Source: Planctomycetota bacterium (lineage in GTDB: Bacteria; Planctomycetota; Phycisphaerae; UBA1845). From it: a DNA stretch of 50,384 bases. The translations under genes were made by a program, and so were the position numbers. The stretch is taken from assembly GCA_024278775.1 (NCBI GenBank), contig JAJRSP010000040.1, positions 1 to 50,384 of the forward strand, written 5' to 3'. The notes under the pieces are model-generated. The model searched no databases. It saw only the letters and a program-made list of their open reading frames with translations, and was not told where the DNA came from. This document shows, in pieces, positions 35,488 to 42,349 of the stretch; position 1 is the stretch's first letter, and the number at the start of each line of letters is the position of its first letter.

Positions 35488-35758
35488 GCGTCCGTCTGCG
35501 CATAACAACCGTTCCGACGATCAGGTACCCGAGCCCAAACACGATCATTCCCCAGGTGGCGGTCTGCTCGAAGGGTAGTCCGTTCTCGATGAAGACTTCC
35601 AGCCGTAGGGCATGGTCGTTCTTACGCCTCAAGGCGGAAGGTTGACCTGTCTTGACCATCACGCTTTCCGACCTTCCCGTTGGTTTCAATCGGCCGGTAG
35701 CGGCATGGGAGAGGCGGGTGAACTCGCCGGGAGAACCACCTGCCCAAATGTCATGCAA
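35429..35758 (-). pseudogene. possible 3' fragment of a small membrane protein, fused to repeat copy B
   Basis: Read on the minus strand, the frame passes through repeat copy B and then encodes LRLEVFIENGLPFEQTATWG plus a hydrophobic helix (MIVFGLGYLIVGTVVM) and a basic tail. Only the part outside the repeat (35429-35604) looks protein-like. It may be the remains of a gene whose 5' part was replaced by the repeat, or a small gene that starts inside it. Its end overlaps the 33772 gene by about 59 bases. Low confidence. Confidence 0.3.
35605..35745 (+). repeat. 145-bp dispersed repeat, copy B
   Basis: Same orientation as copy A, from GTAGGGCATGGTCG to ACCACCTGCCC, about 141 bases. It shares with A the blocks CGCCTCAAGGCGGAAGGTTG, GACCTG, TTGGTTTCAATC and CATGGGAGAGGC. 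It lacks about 6 bases near the C-run of copy A. The left edge coincides with the start of the membrane-like reading frame at 35429-35604. Confidence 0.8.
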
Positions 35759-35772
35759 GAGGCAGTCCTCCG

Positions 35773-37584
35773 TCAGGCTATTGCGGTATTGGGTTTCGGC
35801 ATGTTGATCTGCGTAAACACCTCTTCATATTGACGGTGTAGGTAGTCGTCCGGCGCGCCGCCGTGGAGGTGCGACCAGGGAAAGACTTCATCCTCCGGGC
35901 GTTCGCGATGGGCGTAAAAGTCCGGGTTGATGCCGGTGGCCTCGAAGGCGTCCTGCCACAGCCGCGCGTCGAAACATTCGTCCCAGCCGTCGAAGCGAGC
36001 CCCGTGTCGATAGGCGTGCTCGATGGGGTCGGCCAGCCGCCGGTCACCCCGGGCAAACACCGCCTCCAGGATGGATCGTTCAACCGAATGCGTTTTGATT
36101 CGCACGGTGGATTTTTTCTGATGAAGGATCCGGTTGAGACGCATACGGGCTTCGTGAAAATAGTCGGCTTTCGGCTGGGCGGCCCACTGAAACGGCGTGT
36201 AGGGCTTGGGCACGAGCCAGCCGACGGAGGCGTTGACCCGAGCCGGTCCCTTACCGAGCTCCCGGCGGACGTCGGCCACCTGCCGCGCCAGTGAGACGAT
36301 GCCGTCGATGTCGTCAGGGCGTTCACCCGGGAAGCCGCACATGAAATAGAGCTTGACCGATCGCCAGCCCGCTTCGTAGGCCTGCCGCACGCCTTCGAGA
36401 AGCGAGCCGTCGGTGACGTGCTTTCGGATGGCGGCCCGCATGTCGTCGTTCGCGGCTTCGACGGCCATCGTGAGCCCGCTCTTGCGTACCGAGTTCACCA
36501 TCCAGGGAATGTTCTGCAGCATCTTGTCCACGCGAAGTGACGGGACGGAGATATTGACGCGGCGGGATGAGAACTGCTCGTTCGCCCGAACGGCAAGCTC
36601 CTTCAGATCGGGGTAGTCGGCCGTCGATAGCGACAGCAATCCGAATTCGTCGATGCCGGTCGCGGCGTACATCTCTTCGGCCATCTCGAGAATCTTGTCG
36701 ACGGAGCGCATGCGCAGTGGGCGCTTCGTATACCCGGCGTGGCAAAAGCGGCATCGTTGCGGGCAGCCACGCATGATCTCAATGGCGAAGCGGTCGTGAA
36801 CGACTTCGGTGTAGGGCACGATCGGTCGCACTGGAAACGGGGCGTCCTCGAAGTCGAGCGTCTGGCATCGCTCGATGCGTGACGGTATGGTCGGATCGAT
36901 CGGCTCGATAGTGGAGATCGTGTCGTCAGCGTTATAGTTAACGTCGTACAAGGAAGGCGCATAGATCCATTCGAAGCGTTGCGCCATCGCGCGGATCATG
37001 TCGCGTCGTCTCATGCCGCCGGCCTTGTATTCTTTGGTGGCTTCGAGAATGGCCGCCAGGGAGGCCTCGCCGTCTCCCAGTACTATGAGATCTAAAAAAG
37101 GGGCCACGGGTTCGGGGTTGTCGGCCTGGGGTCCGCCACCGATGACGAGTGGGTGAGAATCGTCACGATCGGCCGATCGAAGCGGGATGCCGGCGAGATC
37201 AAGCATCTGCAAGATGGAGGTGAAGGACATTTCGTATTGCAGCGATATGGCGAAGATGTCGGCTTCCGCGACGGGCTGACGGGTGTCCCAGGTGAACAGC
37301 GGTATCCTCTTGGCCCGCATGATCTTTTCCGCGTCGAGCCACGGACAATAGACCCTTTCGGCGCAACATCCGTCCGTATGGTTGGCCAGCCAATAAAGTA
37401 TTAGACAACCCAAATGACTCATCCCGATGGTGTAGGCGTCGGGAAAACCGATGGCGACGCGAACTTCGGCTCGTTCCCAGTCGCCCTCGGAGACAAGTTG
37501 ATTGATTTCATGTCCGATATACTGACCGGGCTGTTTGACGAACGGTAGGAGGCTATTGCTGATTATAGAGTTCAAAGAGGGCAT
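35773..37584 (-). CDS. B12-binding / radical SAM protein, TIGR03960 type
   Basis: The 603-residue protein has an N-terminal cobalamin-binding-like region (residues ~40-170, with IGFPDAYTIGMSHLG and LVIGGGPQADNPEP) and a radical SAM barrel with the cluster motif CPQRCRFC. Two-thirds of the way along are YFMCGFPGERPDDI and VGWLVPKPYTPFQW, which, from memory, mark the family often paired with a DUF2344 protein. No DUF2344 partner is visible here, and this protein does not appear to be the fused version. Function is unknown. Start ATG 37584. The 5' region is divergent from the pseudopilin gene. Confidence 0.85.
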   Translation of the reverse strand: MPSLNSIISNSLLPFVKQPGQYIGHEINQLVSEGDWERAEVRVAIGFPDAYTIGMSHLGCLILYWLANHTDGCCAERVYCPWLDAEKIMRAKRIPLFTWDTRQPVAEADIFAISLQYEMSFTSILQMLDLAGIPLRSADRDDSHPLVIGGGPQADNPEPVAPFLDLIVLGDGEASLAAILEATKEYKAGGMRRRDMIRAMAQRFEWIYAPSLYDVNYNADDTISTIEPIDPTIPSRIERCQTLDFEDAPFPVRPIVPYTEVVHDRFAIEIMRGCPQRCRFCHAGYTKRPLRMRSVDKILEMAEEMYAATGIDEFGLLSLSTADYPDLKELAVRANEQFSSRRVNISVPSLRVDKMLQNIPWMVNSVRKSGLTMAVEAANDDMRAAIRKHVTDGSLLEGVRQAYEAGWRSVKLYFMCGFPGERPDDIDGIVSLARQVADVRRELGKGPARVNASVGWLVPKPYTPFQWAAQPKADYFHEARMRLNRILHQKKSTVRIKTHSVERSILEAVFARGDRRLADPIEHAYRHGARFDGWDECFDARLWQDAFEATGINPDFYAHRERPEDEVFPWSHLHGGAPDDYLHRQYEEVFTQINMPKPNTAIA

Positions 37585-37765
37585 CGTGTTACTCTTGCTT
37601 TATGTTTTCGTTTTATGCGGCGTCCCGGCCAGTACCCAGCACCCCCAGAGTCTACGTGAGTCGGCGGCGGGATACAACACGCCGGGGTTGAAATCGCTTC
37701 CGGCGGAACGGGTAGGGGTGTTGCCGGGTATAGTCAAGCGTCGATGACGAAAATAGACAAAAGTG

Positions 37766-37794
37766 TTGCATATTCGGGTGGATTTGTGTACATT
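37766..37794 (+). promoter_or_regulatory. sigma-70-like promoter of the pseudopilin gene
   Basis: TTGCAT (37766-37771) and TACATT (37789-37794) are spaced by exactly 17 bases. Transcription would begin near 37801, so the longest possible frame start (37763) is excluded and the start at 37814 or 37835 is supported. Confidence 0.5.
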
Positions 37795-37834
37795 CCGTAA
37801 AGGACAGTGGTTGGTGAACTGGGGACGAAGAGAT

Positions 37835-38674
37835 ATGAGGCGCTTTGCAGGTGCCGGACGGCGCCGACGAGCATCCACTCTCATTGAGCTGTTGATTGTC
37901 ATTGCGATGATCGGCGCGCTCATCACTTTGCTGATTCCGTCGCTCAAGCGATCGATGGATTTGGCCGCGTCCACGGTGTGTCAATACAACCTTCGCGAGA
38001 TTGGTTTTGTGCTGCGGATGTATTCGCAGGAGAACCAGGGTTGGTTGCCGTCAACAGGCCGCTCGGATCCAGTGACCGCTGGTCTTCCCCCTTCCAATGA
38101 CGCTTGGTTCACGAAGCTCTTTCCCACGTATCTTCAGGATCCGGTGTCGCTTTCCTGCCCGCGCGATCCGTTCGGGTATCGGATGGAGTATGCGAGCGAC
38201 CTGTCGAGCCCCAATGTGGCCGACTACGCGAGCTACGGGGTCAACGATTTTATCATGAACGCGGGTGGTGGGTATCTGTCCAACATCGAGCGTCTTCGTC
38301 CGACGCGGCCTTTGGATACGATTCTCGCGGCTGATCTCGGCCCGGACCGCATGTTCTTTGGTAACAGTCGTGGCGGACAGGGTCCGGGGCGTAATTCCAG
38401 TTTGATGTCAGTGGGAGACGGTTTTGATCCGTACAAGAAGCAGCCGCCGAATCCATGGCTGACCACCCGGCATAACGTGGGGATCAACGTGTTGACGCTT
38501 GGCGGTGGAATCCGCAAAGCGCGCACTGCTGAGATGATGAAGAAGCCGATGCAGCGGTACTATAAAGATGGTGCTGCCGGTGGATGTACCCTGTGCAACG
38601 AATTGGGTCTTTACCACTACTCCTTCGCCAAGGATGGTCTTTATTGGTGGACTGGTCCGACTCTCGCCAGGTAG
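37835..38674 (+). CDS. type II pseudopilin-like protein (planctomycete H-X9-DG/DUF1559-related)
   Basis: The 279-residue protein starts with a basic leader and the N-methylation motif RRRRASTLIELLIVIAMIGAL, here cited as residues 10-30. The residue before the cleavage point is Ala where Gly is the norm, then S-T-L-I-E, so processing by the prepilin peptidase may be altered. The globular part has planctomycete pseudopilin features (QYNLREIGFVLRMYSQENQG, and a late HNVGINVLTLGGGIRKA). Such proteins are abundant in PVC bacteria, but their role is not settled. The start is ATG 37835; GTG 37814, with AGGA upstream, is the alternative. The next gene begins 12 bases after its stop, suggesting co-transcription. 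Confidence 0.78.
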   Translation: MRRFAGAGRRRRASTLIELLIVIAMIGALITLLIPSLKRSMDLAASTVCQYNLREIGFVLRMYSQENQGWLPSTGRSDPVTAGLPPSNDAWFTKLFPTYLQDPVSLSCPRDPFGYRMEYASDLSSPNVADYASYGVNDFIMNAGGGYLSNIERLRPTRPLDTILAADLGPDRMFFGNSRGGQGPGRNSSLMSVGDGFDPYKKQPPNPWLTTRHNVGINVLTLGGGIRKARTAEMMKKPMQRYYKDGAAGGCTLCNELGLYHYSFAKDGLYWWTGPTLAR

Positions 38675-38686
38675 TTTCGGATAGCC

Positions 38687-39214
38687 ATGCCTTCACCTGG
38701 GTCTCACCCTTCATCAGCCGTGCCTCCGCGTCGGCGTACGGTGCGGATCGTCAAGAAGCGAAACATTCAGCGGGCGGCCGTCGTGAGTCTGGCGGCGGCG
38801 GCGGCGGCGGCCGGTTTGTTGCTGGCGTTGTGGCGTGCGTTTCAGACCGATGAAGTTCCGCGTCCCCATCTGCGAACGATCAAAGACGTTCACATGGAGT
38901 GGCTCTGCGAACAGGGGCACTCGATACAGGGTCTCGGCGCGGTGACCCCCAAGCCGTGTTGGAAGTGTGGGCGGGATTCTTATCCCGTGGTACCGTATCG
39001 ATGCTCCGTTCACGGGACCTGTTCTGTGGCGTTTGGTTTTCACGAGCAGGAAGATGGCCAGATTGTGCCTACCGAGCTACGAGCGCCCGGTGGTGACTGG
39101 GAACCGTTCGCGGAGGGACCCCACTGCGCCATCTGTCGGCGGCTTATGACGCGAGAAGTGGAGGACCCGCTGGATCGGGTCCCACGGAAGCCGGTTCGTC
39201 GCGATGGTCGTTGA
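38687..39214 (+). CDS. membrane-anchored zinc-ribbon protein, unknown function
   Basis: The 175-residue protein has a basic N-terminus, one helix (VVSLAAAAAAAGLLLALWRAF, residues 32-52) and a cysteine-rich soluble part. The possible ligands are in CEQGHS, CWKCG, YRCSVHGTC and HCAICRR. It follows the pseudopilin gene by 12 bases. The layout matches the 145-residue protein at 612, so both may be planctomycete-specific factors, but I do not recognise a named family. Confidence 0.68.
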   Translation: MPSPGSHPSSAVPPRRRTVRIVKKRNIQRAAVVSLAAAAAAAGLLLALWRAFQTDEVPRPHLRTIKDVHMEWLCEQGHSIQGLGAVTPKPCWKCGRDSYPVVPYRCSVHGTCSVAFGFHEQEDGQIVPTELRAPGGDWEPFAEGPHCAICRRLMTREVEDPLDRVPRKPVRRDGR

Positions 39215-39278
39215 CGCGTGATGGGGCGGCAGAAGGCTGGTGCGTTGGGGGGTTGGTGCCTCGGACCCGACAACAGGC

Positions 39279-40328
39279 CTACGGCATATTGGCCGGCGGC
39301 TTGAAATCGGCCATGAAAAGCTGGGCTTCGTCCAGCGATTCGCGTTTGCTCGTCCAGAGAATTTTCGTACCGTCGGGGCTAAACACGGGCAACCCGTCGA
39401 ACGCGGGATTGTCCGTGATGCGTGTCGGCTCGCCCCCTGCGGGGGTCATCATGAACAGGTCATAGTTCGGGCGTCGCCCCTGGGCGAACACCCTGTGATC
39501 AGCCTGGGTGTAGATGAAACTCTTTCCGGATGGTGACCAGTAGGGGCACCAGTTGAAGATGTCGTTGTCGGTGATGGCTCGATCGTTTGTGCCGTCGGTG
39601 TTGACGATGCGGAGTTGGAGGTTCATCTTTCCGTCTTCGCGCCGGTCGCCCCGGTAGAGGATGGTTTGGCTGTCTGGGGAGAAGAACGGTCCGCCGTCAT
39701 AACCTTTGCCGTAGGTGATTCTTCGCTGATCGGAGCCGTCCGCATTCATGACGTATATTTCCAGATCATCGTCACGCTGAGATGTGAATACGATCATGCT
39801 GCCATCGGGGGAGTAGCTGGCTTCGGCATCGTAACCGGGGGTGGTGGTGAGACGACGCAGGTTCGAGCCATCGAGATCGGCCTCGAAGATGTCCATTTTT
39901 CGGTTGAAATCCCAGTTGTATCCGTCCCCCTCACCGTCACTCGGCTTGTCTGCGTCCGGACCCAGGTGGCTGGACGAGAAGATGATCTTGTTTTTTGTCG
40001 GGTGGAAGAAGCCGCAGGTACAGGCCCCACGCCCGGTGCTGACCATACGTGGCTTCCCTTCGGAGAGGTCCATCGTGTACATTTGATAGACGTCCTTACC
40101 TTTCGGTGTGGCCTGGAAAATGATCTGGGTCGCATCGGGAGAGAAATAGGCTTCACCGGCGTTGACGAAGCCCATGTGCTGAAAAGTTACTTGTCTGATG
40201 TTGGAAAGATAGCGCGCTTCGAGGCGTGACGGACGCAGCTTCGCCGATCCGGGGCTGTGGCTGGCACATCCCGCCAGCAGCGTGGTGATGGTACTAAAGA
40301 CGACGAAAAAGGATCCGGTAGTTCGCAT
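39279..40328 (-). CDS. TolB-like PD40/WD40-repeat lipoprotein
   Basis: The 349-residue exported protein has the lipobox TLLAGC near residue 20. Repeats of the form YSPDGSMIVFTSQRDDDLEI, FSPDSQTILYRGDR, WSPSGKSFIYTQ and FSPDGTKILWTSKR form the blades of a TolB-type beta-propeller. TolB-like propellers bind proteins or peptides; no tol/pal genes are adjacent. The length and single domain fit a stand-alone periplasmic or outer-membrane-anchored protein. It is convergent with the zinc-ribbon gene. The start ATG at 40328 matches the signal peptide. Confidence 0.82.
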   Translation of the reverse strand: MRTTGSFFVVFSTITTLLAGCASHSPGSAKLRPSRLEARYLSNIRQVTFQHMGFVNAGEAYFSPDATQIIFQATPKGKDVYQMYTMDLSEGKPRMVSTGRGACTCGFFHPTKNKIIFSSSHLGPDADKPSDGEGDGYNWDFNRKMDIFEADLDGSNLRRLTTTPGYDAEASYSPDGSMIVFTSQRDDDLEIYVMNADGSDQRRITYGKGYDGGPFFSPDSQTILYRGDRREDGKMNLQLRIVNTDGTNDRAITDNDIFNWCPYWSPSGKSFIYTQADHRVFAQGRRPNYDLFMMTPAGGEPTRITDNPAFDGLPVFSPDGTKILWTSKRESLDEAQLFMADFKPPANMP

Positions 40329-40723
40329 GACAACAGTCGACCTTTGTTCATGGGTTTATTGTTATAATCCAGTTCTGAGGCGGGCAGGGTAGCTTATGGA
40401 AGGGTGTGGAGCAACCGGAGAACCTGTGGGTGACATGGGGACGGGTGCAAGACAGATGGGGTGGCATCAACGTAGGGCAGGAGGTTCCCCCGGCCTTGCC
40501 GGAGGGTTCACCTGTCTCCTCCGTGGCGTTACCAAACAAACGACACCCAAAGAAAAGGCGAAGCGTCATTGCACAGTCAGGTCAATCTTCCGCCTCGAGG
40601 CGAAAAACGACCGGTCCTACTGCTTGCCATGGTCGTCGATTCCGTCATGCACCCCATTGGTACCGTGTGGATTCGGTCAGTGAGAGGTTTTGGATGGCCG
40701 GGTGGATCATACAGGTGTAATGT
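40329..40723. other. intergenic region with repeat copy C
   Basis: About 395 bases with no gene. Copy C of the 145-bp repeat occupies 40472-40620. The left part should carry the promoter of the PD40 gene on the minus strand. Short open frames across the repeat are artefacts of its composition. Confidence 0.65.
40472..40620 (-). repeat. 145-bp dispersed repeat, copy C (inverted)
   Basis: The opposite orientation to copies A and B. Read on the minus strand it begins GTAGGACCGGTCGTTTTTCG, contains the palindrome CGCCTCGAGGCG, then GGAAGATTGACCTG, and ends CTCCTGCCCTACG. Its two ends, GTAGGGCAGG on the plus strand and GTAGGACCGG on the minus strand, show that the element has imperfect terminal inverted repeats. 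The middle (40530-40565) differs from A and B. Confidence 0.75.
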
Positions 40724-41608
40724 ATGGGTGGAAAACGGTTTATGCCAGGAAAGTCGTCGAGGGTGACGTTTGATACGGAGTTGGTGCCGCCTGTTGATCC
40801 GGTGCGGCCTGAGGGTGGCGTGCCGGTTATCACGCTGACAACGGATTTTGGGTTGCGCGATCACTACGTATCGGTAATGAAGGGTGTGGTTCTATCCCTT
40901 GTGCCGCAGGCCCGGCTGATCGACGTGACGCATGAGGTTACGAAGTTTGATATCACCCACGGCGCGTTCATTCTGCGTCAAATATGGTCGCGGTTTCCGG
41001 CCGGTACGATACATCTTGCCGTGGTCGATCCCGGTGTGGGGACCGCTCGACGTATCGTGATCGCTCGTTCCGGCGACCGCTATGCGGTAGTGCCGGACAA
41101 CGGATTGCTCAGCTTCGTACATCGAGATCTGAAGATCGAGTCACTCCACGTCGTAGAGAAAGGGGTGTTCTTCGCAGATCGGGTGTCTGATACGTTCCAT
41201 GGTCGTGATGTGATGGCCCCGGTAGCTGCTCATCTGGCGAAGGGGGTTGCCCCTCGCGCCTTTGGGCGAGGTTGCGACGATATTGAGATTCTTGATATCC
41301 CTTCTCGTGCGGCGTCGGTGTCGGGCGGGTTTCGTGCGTCCGTGCTGTATGTCGACGATTTTGGTACGTTGGTGACCAATCTCCATGCGGACCAGCTCGA
41401 CGAAGCCCATCCGGTTGATGGCGCGTGGCGTGTATGGGTCGATGAACGGGAACTCGGCTCGATTCAACCGACTTTTGCCGCCGTACCTCCGGATTCCGGG
41501 GTGGCATTGATCGGTAGCAGCGGCTATCTCGAAATTGCGGTTAACCAGGGTCGGGCCGAAGATCGGTTCGGATCTGCGCCGGACGTGCGTTTGTTCCGGA
41601 AGATGTGA
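40724..41608 (+). CDS. SAM hydroxide adenosyltransferase (DUF62, chlorinase/fluorinase superfamily)
   Basis: The 294-residue enzyme should hydrolyse S-adenosylmethionine to adenosine and methionine. The family motifs are LTTDFGLRDHYVSVMKG, IDVTHEV, VVDPGVGTARR, VPDNGLL, FHGRDVMAPVAAHLA and DDFGTLVTN. The Asp-Arg-His set used to activate water is consistent with DPGVGTARR and FHGRD. The insertion loop of true fluorinases is not seen, so a halogenase role is unlikely. Start ATG 40724 has AGGTG 6 bases upstream; ATG 40742 is the alternative. Confidence 0.88.
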   Translation: MGGKRFMPGKSSRVTFDTELVPPVDPVRPEGGVPVITLTTDFGLRDHYVSVMKGVVLSLVPQARLIDVTHEVTKFDITHGAFILRQIWSRFPAGTIHLAVVDPGVGTARRIVIARSGDRYAVVPDNGLLSFVHRDLKIESLHVVEKGVFFADRVSDTFHGRDVMAPVAAHLAKGVAPRAFGRGCDDIEILDIPSRAASVSGGFRASVLYVDDFGTLVTNLHADQLDEAHPVDGAWRVWVDERELGSIQPTFAAVPPDSGVALIGSSGYLEIAVNQGRAEDRFGSAPDVRLFRKM

Positions 41609-41783
41609 CGGTGGCCGTTGCGGCCATGGGGTTTGTGTTCCGATATGGTTCGTCTGTTTGTTCGTGACCGGTCGTTGGAGTCAAGGCATCACATCGGCGC
41701 GCTATTCTTGCGCTTCATCAGGCGTGGTCGTCTCCCTCACGTGTTTCCACCGGGTGTGGCGTGAGTTCGGGAAAGTACTTCTA

Positions 41784-41810
41784 CCGGACTTCCGGCTCGT
41801 TTGTTTTTTT
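41784..41810 (+). terminator. weak terminator-like hairpin
   Basis: CCGG-ACTT-CCGG is followed by CTCGTTTGTTTTTTT. The stem is short but the T-run is long. It would end the adenosyltransferase transcript ahead of the flagellar block. Confidence 0.35.
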
Positions 41811-41949
41811 GCGCGAGTGGGATGTCGGTCGTGTCGTCAGTGTTCGTAGGGCGGTTTCGCGTGTCCGACAGTGCTGACAGAGCGGATCGGTTGGGCTGAT
41901 CCTCAGACCGACGAAAACGAAGTTGAGGAAATCTGTTGGTCAAGCGGAT

Positions 41950-41964
41950 CGGCAATTCCTGCCG
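41950..41964. promoter_or_regulatory. dyad matching the flgB upstream sites
   Basis: CGGCA-ATTCC-TGCCG is a perfect 5-bp dyad, centred about 72 bases before the TPR gene start. Its first 13 bases equal the reverse complement of the 47244-47258 site, and it differs by one further base from the second site at 47262-47276. It is proposed as a binding site of the nearby NtrC-type activator or another flagellar regulator. Confidence 0.5.
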
Positions 41965-42028
41965 ACACTGTGAGGTACCGCGTCAGGATGTCGCGGCGTG
42001 GAAGTTCAAGGCTCATGGATGAGCGGGT

Positions 42029-42328
42029 ATGGCGGAAGACTGGTCAAGTTTACGTGGGCGAGTCGGTAATCGTTGGCAGTTTCCGGCATTGTTGCTGTCG
42101 GGGGTTTTGCTCACGAATGCGGTGATGCGTCTACGACCTTCCCCGACGGACATGCCGTTGGACAAGGCCGCGATGCACTTGGGCCTCTACGTGGACGGGG
42201 GTTTGTACGAGCCGGCCATCGATCTGGGGTGGCAGATCCTTCATCGTGAGAATGCGACGGATACGGAAGCCGCGCGGGCACCGGTTCGTCTTCAGCAGGC
42301 GAGAGCGCTGTACGGGTTTGCCTCCTAA
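42029..42328 (+). CDS. N-terminal piece of a TPR protein, ended by an in-frame TAA
   Basis: The 99-residue product has a helix (FPALLLSGVLLTNAVM, residues 18-33) and helical TPR-like segments (AAMHLGLYVDGGLYEPAIDL). It ends at TAA (42326-42328). The same frame then continues without another stop through 44404 and reads as one TPR protein (GGGSHSSVGADVIDQ onward). The two pieces therefore look like a single gene of 791 residues interrupted at codon 100. It may be a nonsense mutation, a sequencing error or stop readthrough. It is the first gene of the flagellar block. Confidence 0.6.
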   Translation: MAEDWSSLRGRVGNRWQFPALLLSGVLLTNAVMRLRPSPTDMPLDKAAMHLGLYVDGGLYEPAIDLGWQILHRENATDTEAARAPVRLQQARALYGFAS

Positions 42329-42349
42329 GGGGGCGGCTCGCACTCCAGC

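Larger units (their letters stand above)
41609..42028. other. intergenic region upstream of the flagellar block
   Basis: About 420 bases with no gene. It contains a terminator-like hairpin (41784-41810) and the dyad at 41950-41964, which matches the sites upstream of flgB. No GG-N10-GC sigma-54 element was found downstream of the dyad. Confidence 0.5.

Noticed and set aside
41965..42028. A sigma-54 promoter directly ahead of the TPR gene
   Set aside because: The best candidate (TGGAAGTTCAAGGCTC) has nine bases between GG and GC, so it does not fit.
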